Source of the DNA: Nomia melanderi
Taxonomy: Eukaryota > Arthropoda > Insecta > Hymenoptera > Halictidae
DNA length: 64,000 bases
Reading direction: 5' to 3'
Assembly: GCF_051020985.1 (NCBI RefSeq)
Contig: NC_135007.1
Location: 9,761,501-9,825,500, forward strand
Shown here: positions 23,001 through 34,000 of the stretch, in pieces
Position numbering within the stretch: position 1 is the stretch's first letter
Layout: every line of letters starts with the position of its first letter
Notes under the pieces: generated by a model
The model's input: only the letters and a program-made list of their open reading frames with translations
What the model was told of the DNA's origin: nothing
Database searches by the model: none
Translations under genes and position numbers: made by a program

Positions 23001-26000
23001 TTGGCCTGGAGTGCGAACGTCAGCTGGAGAACATCAATAGCCTGAAAACCCTCTACAACGAGAGGCTGAAAGTGCTGACCGAATTGAAAGACTCAGCGGT
23101 CAGGGAACTCACCGATGTCAAGGAGAGATTGGATCATACATTGAAGAAGTCCGAGTGCTTGGAAGAAGACTTGAAGAAGGCTGACGAAAAGGTATATTGA
23201 AGTTTAAGTTAATGAAACGAAGATTGCAGCTTGAAAACTGATTGCTCTTCGTGGCAGATCGATGCTCAAGACTCCGAGATATCGAACTTGGAGTCGCAGC
23301 TGGGACTCACCAAGGCAGATTGTAGGGATCTACAGAATCAGATGTCACTCATCAATGGGCTCTTCACGCAGATGCTTCTGGGTGCTTCCTCTGCCGACAT
23401 GGACCTCGATCGATTGACTCAGTTACTTCAGGTATTATTCACACGATCAAGTTTCTGACGTTTAATTATATTTCTATACCTCAATGAACATTTGTAATGA
23501 ACTAAACTACAATAGATTATTGGTATTTATGAAAATTCATCTTTCTTTGCTTTCCTTCGTTATCGTATAATTTTTATATATTTCTGCATAATTTTATACT
23601 ACCGAGTTCCATTGTGTTAATCTACATTTTGGCACGCGTTTTCATGGGAAGAGCATGAATACAGTTTTTAAGCAAGTAGATCATATTTAATTGATGGATA
23701 ATCAATTTGAAACAAATTTCTTTGGTTCAGGAGAATCATGATTTAATAAGTAATATAGCAAGAGAGGAGGGCACCGAGGCAGCAGCGCTTCCAAAGCTGC
23801 TTTTGGACCTGGTGGAACAAGTCGAGGGTAGCAAAGGCTCCCAAAAGCGCAGTGACGGGGAGAATGGAGCCGAAAATGAGATAGAAAAGAAAGACGACGA
23901 TCTACAACAGGAAGAAATAGCACACAATCTGCCTAAGGTATTATTTGTTAAATTAAATACCATCTAGCGTGTATAAATGAAGTAAGAGCTTTGAAAATTC
24001 AACATATCGTTCCTTAGGTCTGGCGTGTTTTACTGGAACTACTAAGTTGTCACGCTGAAGGAGCTCAAACCGCATCAGCGGCAACATCTTCGGACCCTAA
24101 CAGTTGTTACAAGTCCGTGGATACTCCAGCTGGACCTACATTAGTGATATCAGTCAGCAAGACGTACATTCGTCTAAAGGAATTGATACTAGAGAAGAAA
24201 CACTTGGAGAAGGAAATGAACAGGATGAAGCAGCTGAATTCTCATTTGGAATGTAAACTTGGAGAACAGGTAGGGAAAAAATGAAATCATTGTACTAAAA
24301 GATAAATGGATTGTTCGTTATTCACTCTAAATTACGTAAATTAATATTGTTCTTCGATTATACGAGTACTCATGTAAGCTAGATATGGAAAGAGAATTTG
24401 AAGTCAGTTTTATATCTTTGTAAGAAAAGTAATTTTTATGATTGACGCTAATGGTGATCTTTACTCAGGAAAAGAGGTTGTCAGCAGTATCAGCGGAGCT
24501 TAGTAAAACTTGGACCATTGTTGACCGAATGCAGGCTCAGCACCAGCAGCTGCACACCCACGAGAAGATTTTACGATACGAGTTGCAACAAAAGCGGAAA
24601 ATGCTGCAGGAGTTGAAGCAAGAGTTAGAGTACTGCCGCGAGAAATGGGAGTCTGCCAGACAGAAGAACACCAACACGGAGTTAGAGTGGAGGAGTTTGC
24701 GACGAGAGTTCGCTGCGAGGAAAGCTATGGCTGTTCATGATTCGTTTAGTAACAGGTGAGTCAGTTTCGACAATTAATCGTTTGTAATTCTTAGATTTCT
24801 GAATACAAAGGAAAAGTTAGTTTAAATATACAGAAATTCGTAGAAGTTTCGGAGATCAGTTTTCCTGACAACACAAGGTGAAAATCGGGAATTTATAGTT
24901 AACGATAACTTGAAAACGTAGTCAAAAACGTCATGAAAGTTACCTATCAATTTTCTTCTTCCTTTGTGTTTAATATATTCATCTTTCACAAAAATTTAAA
25001 ACTTTTGCAACATATGCAGCGCTGAGAGTGGATTCAGCGACGAACGAGGAGACGATACCGACGAGGAAGAGGACAACGCAGTTGAAGAAAGAATTAGGCT
25101 GGGCTCTCGCAGGAGACCGCGAAAGGTGCATCATCATTTCTATCTTTCATCTGAATTATTAAAAAATTATTGGAAACATTTTAATACGTGAAACAATGAA
25201 TTAATATTCTGAAATTATAGGAGAGTCCTCGAGCACCATCGCCAGACACAGAATCAGAGCAGCCAACCGACACGGAACTCTCAGAACCAAAAACAAGTTC
25301 TTCAACGACTCTGGGTCAACGAACGCCCAGTCCGGAAACGGAAGCTGAACTGGACGAGACCGAAGCAACAGAAATAACTTTGAATACTGAATCTGAAGAT
25401 GTAAGAGAAGTATCAATAACTACTAAGCTTAAATAAACATTCAATTTCATAATGAAACCGAAGATCTTCATGAAATTATACCAAATATATAATAAAACAT
25501 AAAATAAATAACTCAATATTGTTTTAACAATAATATTAATATCTTTTTATTTATTTTTATAATTATATTAATATTATTATAATATAATTTATTGTTTTTA
25601 TCCCCAGCAGCTGATATCAGATGGCTCACAAGAATCCCTGGATCCCCTAGACCAAGCTCTATCAAACGTCATTCAGAATCTCATCGTCATGAACGATCCA
25701 AACGCAACACCACCAGACTACGAAAATCCAATCGAAGAAGCGATTATCACCGAAATCATCGCAAACAGTGAATCCTCGTTATCTTTGCCTACCACAGACC
25801 CAAACATCGAACCTTGTACTCCAACACAGAATCCAGAATCACCAGAAATTACCAACGAAGAATGTCCTGTCGTGGAAGTTTCCCACCACGAAGAGCTACC
25901 GATCATCACGGAAGATCCCCAGAAGGCAGCAGAAGCGGACGGTGAGAAAGCAAAGAACGAAGAATCACCCTTGACCTCGTCTGTGTCTCACGTACCCATC

Positions 26001-27444
26001 GTAACTAGCCCAGCCAGCACGCAGCATGTTTTCATTATCGGACCCCTCCCCCCGTCAACACCATCGATCGTGAAAAATGTCCAGTTCAGCGATCCCCTGA
26101 TCATGGGCCCGTCTAATTCATTTTTTGCTCCAGTCTTCGGCACACCATTGTCAGACACGGACGATCATTTCGACGGCGTATCCTTTTCATCCTCGTTCGA
26201 TTCGTCTGCGTCGATTTCGCCCTCGTGTCAGGACAACGAGTCCAAGAGCCCGGAGAAACGCGCTGGCAAGTCGGTAGACAACGTCATCGACTCGGACAGC
26301 GTTTCGGTGGACTCGTCATCGAGCTTGGAAACGGTTAAAGAATTTCCTGCAGCGGAACCGCTGGCTGAAGCTGAGAAAAAAGAGAATGCGGAAACGAAGA
26401 AAGAGGAGACTAAGGCCACCCCGAAAACTAGGACTCCTGAGGAAGCTTTAGCTGCTAGGGAAGATAGATTGAAGAGACTGGAGGAGCAAGCTAAGTGGTT
26501 GATGAATAAGATGAATGCTACTAGCAGGAGAGGATCCGCGTTGAGCACCAGGCTGGAAGAGCTTCACGAAGCTTACGGCGAACCACCTGCACCTCCGCCG
26601 ATGCCAGATGTCCTGCCTAGTAGAAGGTTGAGGACGAACTTAGCGGATTTGCGACCACAGGTGAGATTGAATTAATTGGTTGTCGATGGAGTTTGACGGG
26701 GATGTAGTAGGTGTAATGTTATGAAGAATACTTGATGAAATATTTAATGATCTGAATGGTAGACAAATTGTGGACTATATGCAATTATGGGATTTATAAG
26801 TGGGTCAGATGCAACAAAATGCAAAGTGAGGAGGATTGAGATATGTTCAAGTTACGTGTGACTAGATAACATTTTTAATTAACGTTGTGAGTTGTTTATT
26901 TCAATTACCGAAGAAGAGAATAAATTGGATTCAATCTGTGCGGCACGGAGAACTGAAAACAAAGAAGTTGCTTTTGTCTTGAAAAGAACGTAACTGATAA
27001 ATTAAGTATTATCATTAGCCTTCAAGATTCATATCTCGTGTATCTCGTCTTTAATTTTTTATTGATATTATCAATCTTTTCTTTATCCTGTTATTTATAG
27101 AATTCTTAATTTAAATAACAAAATAATATAAATGTGTAGATTATCCAAATAATCTTAAATCCAATTTTGTGTTCAAAGAGCAGGTAACCCGATCTTATCA
27201 GTACCATGTTGCATTACTCATTGGTACAGAAACTTAAAATATAACAGTTACGTCATTGAATTCTACAATAAAGATTTGATTTACTGACTTCTGAAGACCG
27301 GTGAGGCGTCCCTACGAATAACAAATTGTTGACTGTTTCGTTTTTCAGGCATCTGAATCATCTGCCACAGAAGACACGGAAAATACTAGGAAACCCGTCT
27401 CGAGCGAAATTTCCAACGAATCATCGTCGGATAAGGCGCCTTAA
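16883..27444 (+). CDS. Large coiled-coil protein of unknown family, 1576 residues, 14 exons
   Basis: Unrecognised protein, probably a cytoskeletal, centrosomal or vesicle-associated scaffold (inference from architecture). Fourteen exons join in one frame with GT-AG introns. The start ATG has an in-frame TAG 15 bases upstream and a possible acceptor (TACAG) one base before it. Residues 1-94 are low-complexity and begin MGAAGS, which fits the N-myristoylation consensus. About 110-650, 650-920 and 1000-1090 are heptad-rich Glu/Lys/Leu/Arg coiled coils, with conserved-looking blocks such as RLKELILEKKHLEKEMNRMK and YELQQKRKMLQELKQELEYC. An acidic SESGFSDE-like stretch follows near 1100, then a Pro/Ser/Glu-rich disordered region to about 1440. 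A final short coiled coil holds KRLEEQAKWLMNKMN, RLEELHEAYGEPPAPPPMP and LPSRRLRTNL. The tail is Ser/Glu-rich. It converges on ci. Ninein, rootletin or golgin-like proteins are alternatives I cannot decide between. Confidence 0.85.
17654..17755 (+). CDS. Coiled-coil gene exon 2
   Basis: Acceptor GTTTTTAG, donor ACTCTG|GTGAGT, 34 codons, phase 0. It encodes GPSPYATLRGEEWWDQRPSA and then a basic RPRRRE stretch. Confidence 0.75.
17756..19402 (+). other. Intron 2 of the coiled-coil gene with internal GC-rich island
   Basis: The AT-rich start gives way to a CpG-rich block at 18.3-18.75 kb containing CCTTCAGTGAACGCGG, an initiator-like sequence, which might serve an alternative start. No coding exon is required here, because exons 2 and 3 join in phase 0. 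Confidence 0.4.
19403..20311 (+). CDS. Coiled-coil gene exon 3
   Basis: Acceptor TATATTACAG, donor TATGAG|GTGCGT, 303 codons. It encodes the first coiled coil (AMELSRVISQLAVANQQLA ... LEELYKQLRNERESKRR), an acidic linker, and the heptads KLVEEIVRLKAERLEYR. The frame runs on past the donor for only a few codons. Confidence 0.9.
20835..21228 (+). CDS. Coiled-coil gene exon 4
   Basis: Acceptor TGTTCGCAG, donor GATATAG|GTATCG, phase 0 in and phase 1 out. It is pure coiled coil: RYEEMESSLRERGEEYERL and DALDEIQRLKETIKTEKK. Confidence 0.9.
21597..21955 (+). CDS. Coiled-coil gene exon 5
   Basis: Acceptor AATTTTGCAG, donor TTGAAG|GTAAAG; phase 1 in, phase 0 out, restoring GAC at the junction. It encodes a DPIDSIDDPQESPP linker, then EEFKKELTLKREARQRAI and further heptads. 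Confidence 0.9.
22760..23191 (+). CDS. Coiled-coil gene exon 6
   Basis: Acceptor AACTCTAG, donor GAAAAG|GTATAT, 144 codons, phase 0. It encodes VDDLRYHLETDPDQHRCRIR and LNSL-type heptads ending in KKSECLEEDLKKADEK. Confidence 0.92.
23258..23431 (+). CDS. Coiled-coil gene exon 7
   Basis: The 66-base intron before it ends in TCGTGGCAG; donor CTTCAG|GTATTA; 58 codons. It encodes EISNLESQLGLTKADCRDLQ and FTQMLLGASSADMDLDRL. Confidence 0.9.
23731..23937 (+). CDS. Coiled-coil gene exon 8
   Basis: Acceptor TTGGTTCAG, donor CCTAAG|GTATTA, 69 codons. It encodes ENHDLISNIAREEGTE and PKLLLDLVEQVEG, then an acidic/basic low-complexity run. Confidence 0.88.
24018..24269 (+). CDS. Coiled-coil gene exon 9
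   Basis: Acceptor GTTCCTTAG, donor GAACAG|GTAGGG, 84 codons. It encodes VWRVLLELLSCHAEG, then VSKTYIRLKELILEKKHLEK, one of the best candidates for a family-defining block. Confidence 0.88.
24469..24755 (+). CDS. Coiled-coil gene exon 10
   Basis: Acceptor TTTACTCAG, donor AACAG|GTGAGT, phase 2 out. It encodes a dense coiled coil with EKRLSAVSAELSKTWTIV and LKQELEYCREKWESARQK. Confidence 0.9.
25020..25125 (+). CDS. Coiled-coil gene exon 11 (acidic)
   Basis: Acceptor CATATGCAG, donor CGAAAG|GTGCAT; phase 2 in restores a Ser codon. It encodes ESGFSDERGDDTDEEEDN, then RRRPRK. Confidence 0.8.
25221..25400 (+). CDS. Coiled-coil gene exon 12
   Basis: Acceptor GAAATTATAG, donor GAAGAT|GTAAGA, 60 codons. 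It encodes a Ser/Thr/Pro/Glu-rich disordered segment with two SP(D/E)TE repeats. Confidence 0.78.
25608..26660 (+). CDS. Coiled-coil gene exon 13
   Basis: Acceptor TATCCCCAG, donor CCACAG|GTGAGA, 351 codons. A long disordered region rich in Pro, Ser and Glu precedes RLKRLEEQAKWLMNKMN and SRRGSALSTRLEELHEAYG. A second AG three bases downstream forms a NAGNAG acceptor. Confidence 0.88.
26661..27348 (+). other. Intron 13 of the coiled-coil gene
   Basis: AT-rich, no open frame or repeat of note. The other introns longer than 300 bases (20312-20834, 21229-21596, 21956-22759) are likewise empty. Confidence 0.7.
27349..27444 (+). CDS. Coiled-coil gene terminal exon 14
   Basis: Acceptor GTTTTTCAG, 31 codons and TAA at 27442-27444. 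It encodes a Ser/Glu-rich tail ending SSSDKAP. An AATAAA follows 163 bases downstream. Confidence 0.82.
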   Translation, partial: ASESSATEDTENTRKPVSSEISNESSSDKAP

Positions 27445-27606
27445 GACGCCCACCATATTTATTGTACGAAGAAACATTGCTCGACGTTTATTTTCGTCAT
27501 AGACGGAAGCACGTGTACGTATCGGACTCTGAAAATGCGTTGGCTCTCATTGTAAACAAGCTTTACGTAATTGCAATGGATCGAAATGTTTTGGCTTCGG
27601 CGCAAC

Positions 27607-27612
27607 AATAAA
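27607..27612 (+). terminator. Candidate poly(A) signal of the coiled-coil gene
   Basis: AATAAA 163 bases past the stop codon. Further copies lie at 27726 and beyond, so alternative ends are possible. Confidence 0.55.
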
Positions 27613-28255
27613 ATTAAGGCTCAGACAAGAACAAACCGAATGCTATAAATAGTGTTTACCAACTTGATTGTGCCTTCTTACACGATTTTTCGAATCTACG
27701 AACCATTTTAACTCATGATATACTAAATAAAGGAAAAGACTTTGAAACATATCATCGATTCAAAGCGGTCGACGTTCTTACTTAAGTATTTTTATTATCG
27801 ATGTGCCATCGTTGATATCGGTATAAGTAATCTCTTGTCGTTCCTAACTGCGGAAGTAAATGTGATCACTCATGAATCCGTTCCTGTTTTGTACCTTCTA
27901 CAATTGTACCTACTAATTTCTCTACGCACATAAAGAATCAATAAACATCACTGTGGTTTTATTAAGCAACTAATCCCATAATAATAACCATAAATTGAAC
28001 TGGAAAAAAAATTGTAAATCGTTTTCTGAAAATCTATCTTAAATGGCGATTCAATGTTTTCGTTACACAAATCTGTGGAGATAATACTGCAGTTCACGAT
28101 TGCATTGCAATTCGGCTAATTGCTTTTCAAATAAAATATCAAACTAATTATTGTACAAAGTGTTTACAGACTTTCTTACCAGTAAACTATTTCTAACGGA
28201 AATAGGGGTTGAAAAATAAATTCCGACGAGTTTCTCATTGATGGGATCGATATGA
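27613..28255. other. Space between the convergent gene ends
   Basis: AT-rich, with several plus-strand AATAAA copies (for example 27726), so the plus-strand transcript may have alternative ends here. Confidence 0.5.
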
Positions 28256-28261
28256 TTTATT
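28256..28261 (-). terminator. ci: Candidate ci poly(A) signal
   Basis: AATAAA on the minus strand about 1.3 kb past the ci stop, within AT-rich DNA. It is the first canonical minus-strand hexamer I noticed downstream; the choice of site is inferred. Confidence 0.4.
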
Positions 28262-28637
28262 TTAAAATAATTAACAATCTTCAGGATGTAAAACTTTCTC
28301 GTCATGCACCTCCCGTCCGCGCAATCGAACGCTCGATGAGTTTTCTATAACTATATGTATACGATAGATATGTATAATATTCACAAGACGTCGCTATCGT
28401 AGATTAATAAAATTCGTACAAAATCGTGTATGTAACAAAAACAGCTTTAGGTACGCTAAGTTCTCACATATGCATTCCTCGCGAAAGGCGCGAATAATTA
28501 AAAAATGAAATGAAAGAAATTAGAGATTCTTCCGTTTAGTCGACATCGAGTGCGTCGAGCAACAATTGTTCGCAATTATCTTACGTTTCTTTACAACGGT
28601 GAAAGACACTCGATCTACAAATACACTTTCAATACAC

Positions 28638-28664
28638 TCACACACACGCACGCACGCACGCACA
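28638..28664 (+). repeat. CA/CGCA microsatellite
   Basis: ACACACACGCACGCACGCAC run of alternating purine-pyrimidine, inside the probable ci 3' UTR. Confidence 0.85.
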
Positions 28665-29584
28665 TCGACTCAAACACAAGTACCCACTCGAAATGATTGT
28701 CTACCATTACCATGCACGCTGTTCCGTAACTGCTAATGATCTATTAAAATAAGATTTATCTACAGACTTTATATCCTAGTATTGGCCATCTACATTACCT
28801 TTTTGATCGGTTAATCTCATTCATTGTGGTTCTTATCATTAAAAAGAAGAAACACGGCTTCACTCGCCCGTATCACAATGCACACGCGGTACACCATTCG
28901 TCGCTACGCTAACAGAAGTGGCAAACATACGATGACACGAGAAGTACATACATAACTACGTTGGCACGCTTGAAAAGGACTGGTTGTACAAAAATACGGT
29001 ACAAAGGTCTATCTACATGTAAAATCGTCTTACAAAAATATTTCGGAATCTTCAATTTAAAAACATATTACATTCTCCTTCTCCTTTTTGCTCGTCGCGA
29101 CAATAAACATTTCCAAATTTAACGCGCGAATTTAGACGCTTCGAAATTTCGACATTAAAACTCTATCATTAAATACCATCCTCCGAGAAATAGAGAGAAA
29201 AAAAAAACAATAAATTATCCGGACACGCTTTAGCGCTCCGTAAGGCACGCCCCGAGGCTCCCTGAATTTTTGTACAAGAGATATTCAATTTTCTAAACAA
29301 CACGGCGCCGACATTGATAACACGCTCGAGTTGTCCTGCGCCGGGCGCGGTATCACTTCGATTACGATTAATCACCGAGAACGTCATCCATGTGAGGTCA
29401 CAATCTACAATTCCGCTAAGTTAATTTAAGTAACAACTAGGTTGGGCCCTTAACATTACCATTAGAAAATACAATATTTATCAAAAATACAAAAGTGCGA
29501 ATAGCTCGATTAGTTCTTTTCAAAAACGCTCGGCCGGTCGAAACAACGTTAATATAAAAATAGTTTAGGAGTTCTTTTTACCGT

Positions 29585-31036
29585 TTACTGAATCATCTGC
29601 AAGTATCTGTTCTCCTCGAGTAACGAGCTCAATGAGGAGGACATGTCGTTCACCACCATATTGGCGCTAGTCGGCAGTGGTTGCGGCAACGACATCGGGT
29701 GAGTTGAGCTAGAGACGTTTGTCTCGTGAGTGCTGGCGTTCTCCGACCAGTTTCGACACTGTTGCACGTACTCCAGTGTCCTTCTATACGAGTCTTGCCT
29801 CATCCCCAACGGAGGCTTCATCGGGGATCCTTGTTGCGATTGGCTGATGTCCCTGCACTGAATTTCCGGTATGGTCGCTCCAGGTTGATCGTGGTAGCAG
29901 TGATCACCGTAATTCCACTGGCAACTGCAAGTGTACTGTTGATGGTTAGGCGTGTTCGTGCGAGCCTGGCAGTTGCAGGTCTGTTGCTGCATCCTGCAGT
30001 TGTTCTGCTGACCGGTGCACAGCTGCGGGGACATTCTCTTAAGCAAGGTGTTGTCCACGTTTGACCGATGGGCTCCGTTCGAATGGGAGCAATTGTTCAT
30101 TTGCATGCAAGGGGACACTGGCTGCGGTGGAGTTTGCTGTGGGCAACCTTGGAGACCAGTCATGTTCCCCACTTGCTTCGTTTGATTGTTGATGTTCAGC
30201 TGGGAGCAGGGAGACGCCATTTGTGGACACTGATTTGGAACTTGGGTTTGCGGGTTCGAGTGAATGTTCGACACCTGACCATTTGGTGTCATCATCGGTC
30301 TGGTGCATTGACTGTTCTGTCCGCATTGCGAGTTTGGATGGCTCACGTTAGCCTGGTTGTGTATGACTGGTTGCTGGTTGCAGTGCATCGTCATTTGTGG
30401 ACAATTCGCAGCAGGTCGGATCTGGCCGCATTGTTGCTGAGTGACGCTCCCGTGATTTGGAGGAACGCACGATTGATTCGTGTGATGGTTCATGTGGCCG
30501 TTGGGGTTTCCGGTGCAATTCGCGTTCACCTGACCCTGGCAACCGTAGCCAGGGTAGTAGCCGTGATGCATGTGGTTCTGAGGGCAGTTTCTGGTCATTT
30601 GAGCAGAATTCTGAGGGAGATTTTGAGGCGCGTGTTGAGGTGCCAAAGCGCCCGCCGCTGGGGATGTTAAAGGCTGATCGCTGATGTGACTGGGAGCATA
30701 ATGAGATCCAGGTGACATAACTTGCCCTGCTGCTGGACTGAGCACTTGGCCATTCGGTTGTGACGGGTAGCTAGGAGCAGGACAGTATTGCGAATTAGAT
30801 TGGGCAGATCTAGAGCTGGGACATTGGTTGTATGGAGATGGAGAGGTATTCTGGTAATTCGTGCAAGTCGATTGGGAAGATGATTGCTGGGCGTAGCAGT
30901 GCTGCTGGTGGGACTGATTGTAGTTGCAGGTGGGTTGCACTTGGCGCTGACAGTGCATAGGATTACTGCAGACTGGAGATTGGCAAATTGGAAGGGGACT
31001 GCCGCGGTAGCTAACCTGACTTCCACCTACTTGTAC
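29585..31036 (-). CDS. ci: ci terminal coding exon j (activation region and stop)
   Basis: Acceptor GTATTCCAG, TAA stop at 29585-29587, 483 residues. The composition is Asn, Gln, Pro, Ser and Cys; I count 29 Cys in the last 457 residues. Near the end are [20 protein letters not shown], the conserved C-terminal Ci motif, and [14 protein letters not shown]. The large opposite-strand frames here are shadows of this exon. Confidence 0.92.
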   Translation of the reverse strand, partial: VQVGGSQVSYRGSPLPICQSPVCSNPMHCQRQVQPTCNYNQSHQQHCYAQQSSSQSTCTNYQNTSPSPYNQCPSSRSAQSNSQYCPAPSYPSQPNGQVLSPAAGQVMSPGSHYAPSHISDQPLTSPAAGALAPQHAPQNLPQNSAQMTRNCPQNHMHHGYYPGYGCQGQVNANCTGNPNGHMNHHTNQSCVPPNHGSVTQQQCGQIRPAANCPQMTMHCNQQPVIHNQANVSHPNSQCGQNSQCTRPMMTPNGQVSNIHSNPQTQVPNQCPQMASPCSQLNINNQTKQVGNMTGLQGCPQQTPPQPVSPCMQMNNCSHSNGAHRSNVDNTLLKRMSPQLCTGQQNNCRMQQQTCNCQARTNTPNHQQYTCSCQWNYGDHCYHDQPGATIPEIQCRDISQSQQGSPMKPPLGMRQDSYRRTLEYVQQCRNWSENASTHETNVSSSTHPMSLPQPLPTSANMVVNDMSSSLSSLLEENRYLQMIQ

Positions 31037-34000
31037 CTGGAATACATAACAAGATCAAATTATTTTATAATTCGTTATATGGTGAACTCAAAGAGATTTA
31101 ATAACTGGGCTACTATATTCAAATACAAACAGCGATTAATTTTACCTGCGTCAAATATTGCATCATCTCATCCGGAATAACTAGCTTGTTTTCCACCATT
31201 TCTCCTTCCCCGACTTCATCTAGAATCACTTCTTGATTAGGATGACGCTCGGGAAACTGGGCTGATCTAGGCCTAGGTGGCACAACTGGCGAGTTTCTTT
31301 GAGTTTGTTGACCCCTAGCTGGCTCAGACATGCGACGGTCGCCAGAAGGTTGGGTACAGTGGTTGGCTGGACCAGACCATTCGCCGGGTACTCCGTGCAA
31401 GCCCTGAAAATTAATGAAACATTTATTTCTCCCGTAAAACCTGTATGAAACAATTAAAAATTAAACATTCTTTACGAAATCTTCGTTGAATTACCTGAAG
31501 GGACATGTTCTGCGTCTGGACAACAAGATTGCTTGTCGAGTACGGTCCTTGGAGGTGGCTAGGAGGATTCATTCTGCCAGAAGCGGTGCTTAATTGACTG
31601 CTTCTTCTAGACGTGCCGGGGCTGATGGGATCGTAGAAACTTCCCGGCCCCACGTGGGCCATTCTAACGGCGCTAACGCCGCTGGCCTGACTGCTTCTTC
31701 TACTACCGAAGTCCGTCGACTTCATGCTGCCATAGTATGTGCTCACGGTGGTGTTGCTGTCTCTTCTTGGCTCGTTCAAAGGCTGTAACCTAAGTTGGAG
31801 ATCCGACAGGTTCGTCTGACGGGCAGAACCACCGCCTTCCATCTTCAGGTCGGTGATCCTTCTGTTCAGGTCACCGATGTTACCCTGAGGAACCACGCCA
31901 CGTGTTCCTCTCAATCCGGACACGACGGGTAGGCTAGGCATACCCTTCACTTGTAGTCTTCCTTTTAGACGGTTCCTCGACGCTGGTGCTGGGGCTTGTT
32001 GCTGCTGTTGTGACTCCATTCCACCGACCTAAATGCGATTTGTTGTTACGTTGTTGCATATACAATAGACCTTAGTCGTGCTTAGTTCTTTTATCTAATT
32101 GTGACTATTTATTAAAAAATGTCTAAATAACTTAGAGAAATAAGAAATATAAAAATAATTTCAATCAACTTGAACATAGATGTAAAATAGTTGTCTATGT
32201 TCTGAGCTTCCATTTAATTCTACTTTCTCATTAATTTATCTTTAAAATCTGAAAACTGAATTGTCACAATATTCATAATCTAGTTATTATCAATATCTAT
32301 TTTTCTATATCTTCGATATTAAAATCGGAGTTAAAATAGTGCTCTCTGAATTAATTAGTTCCCAATTTTCTCTACGTTCGTTTACTTTCAAGACATTTTT
32401 CTTATTTCATCAGTGACTCGGTTTGATTACTTTATGCAAGTTTCAAACTTACCATAGCACGAATAGCAACCGGGAGATCGGCAATGTCCAAGTCATCAGG
32501 TTCTTCGTTCCAAGGTTCCTCGGCGAGCGTAACTCCTTCACCGGTTAAGGCACTAGCACCTGCAACCTCGTCGTTGCAGCCACCCATCAACGGGCTACCT
32601 TGTTGTTGCATCATGCTGGGTGGACTATTCGCTTCGCTTTCAGATTTCACGCTGGGACTCGACAAACTCGGCGTCTTAGGATGAAGATCCTCGCTTCTAC
32701 TGGGACTGTTGCCACCTGCGCCAGCTTCGTCGCTTCCTCCGCCATCGCCGCCACCACCTTTGTGCTTCTTGTTAGCGTAGAATTCTGCGCCGTGCACCGT
32801 TTTCACGTGTTTCCTCAAGGATGACGGATCGGTGTACCTCTTGGTGCAGCCTGGCGCCTTGCAAACGTAAGGTTTCTGGAAAAGCATTCAGTGACAACCA
32901 TTAGTTTCTGAGACAAGACTTTCATCTTCTTGTTCACGGATTCACAACTCTGTAAAATATTCGAGTTCTTCCTTTCCTCCTAGTTTTTATACAGGGTGTA
33001 TCCTTTTGATTCGTTTGAAAGTGTTAAAGTAATCTTTCTTCTGACGTTTCTTAATGATTACCTCGTTGGAGTGAGTCCTATTCTGATGTTTCGCGCGATC
33101 GCTGGCATTGCTGAACGCCTTGCTGCAACCGGGATATTCGCAGGTGTACGGCTTTTCTCCGGTATGAGATCTCAGATGCGTTTTCAGGTTCTCTAGTCGC
33201 GAGTAGGCTTTGAAGCAACCCTCAAACTGGAACCAGTCATTGGAACATTAGGCACCAAGTATTGGAAAGTGAATTGTCTTTTCGTGATTTTGTATACTTA
33301 CGGTACACTTGTGCGGCTTTTCTCCGGTGTGTCTTCTCATATGCACGACCAGCATGTACTGAGCTTTAAATGGCTTTTCTTCCCTCGAGCATTCTTCCCA
33401 ACCGCAGACGAAGCTTTTCTTATTTGCGTGGATATGGTCATTATTGATATGTTTCACCAGGTCATCCTGTAAAGATACGAAACACTATGAATGAATATAA
33501 AATATAAAATTAACAATATTATCTCTGTATGCTTTCCAATTTTGTCGAATAATCTAATCAGAATTATATTATAATGATATAAATGAAACGTTATAAATAC
33601 TGCCAAATATATTTTATCATTATGAAAAATGTCTATTGTAAAGATTACTCTATGTCTTCGGTAGTTGCTACACGTTAAAGATGGAATTACTTCCGTCCCA
33701 ATAAATATTACATTTACCTGAGTTGGAAATTCGAGACCACAGTCTCGCCAATGACAATTAGTTTCAATGAAGTCACCAGGTTCATCCCGAAGATCTTCGC
33801 TAGGACTGAGTCCCTGAGGATGAGTTGGTGGCGCAGTCGTGGTCGTCGTGTTCGTGGTAGTGGTCACAGGCTCCCTCTTCACCTTGGCAGAGGCTCTCCT
33901 CGAGGACGTGTCTGCTTCCGCTGTCACCGACCTGGCTGATGATTCAGAAGCTTTTCTGCACGATTCAGTACTCTGTGAACAAATAATTGGTATTTATTGA

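Noticed and set aside
29726..30670. Open frames of 75-200 residues on the plus strand opposite the last ci exon
   Set aside because: They are mirror frames of the Gln/Asn-rich ci coding exon and have no splice logic of their own.
32991..33010. CAGGGTGTATCC inside the short intron between ci exons f and g
   Set aside because: Resembles the transposon terminus at 13.85 kb for only 8 bases; likely chance in a 186-base intron.
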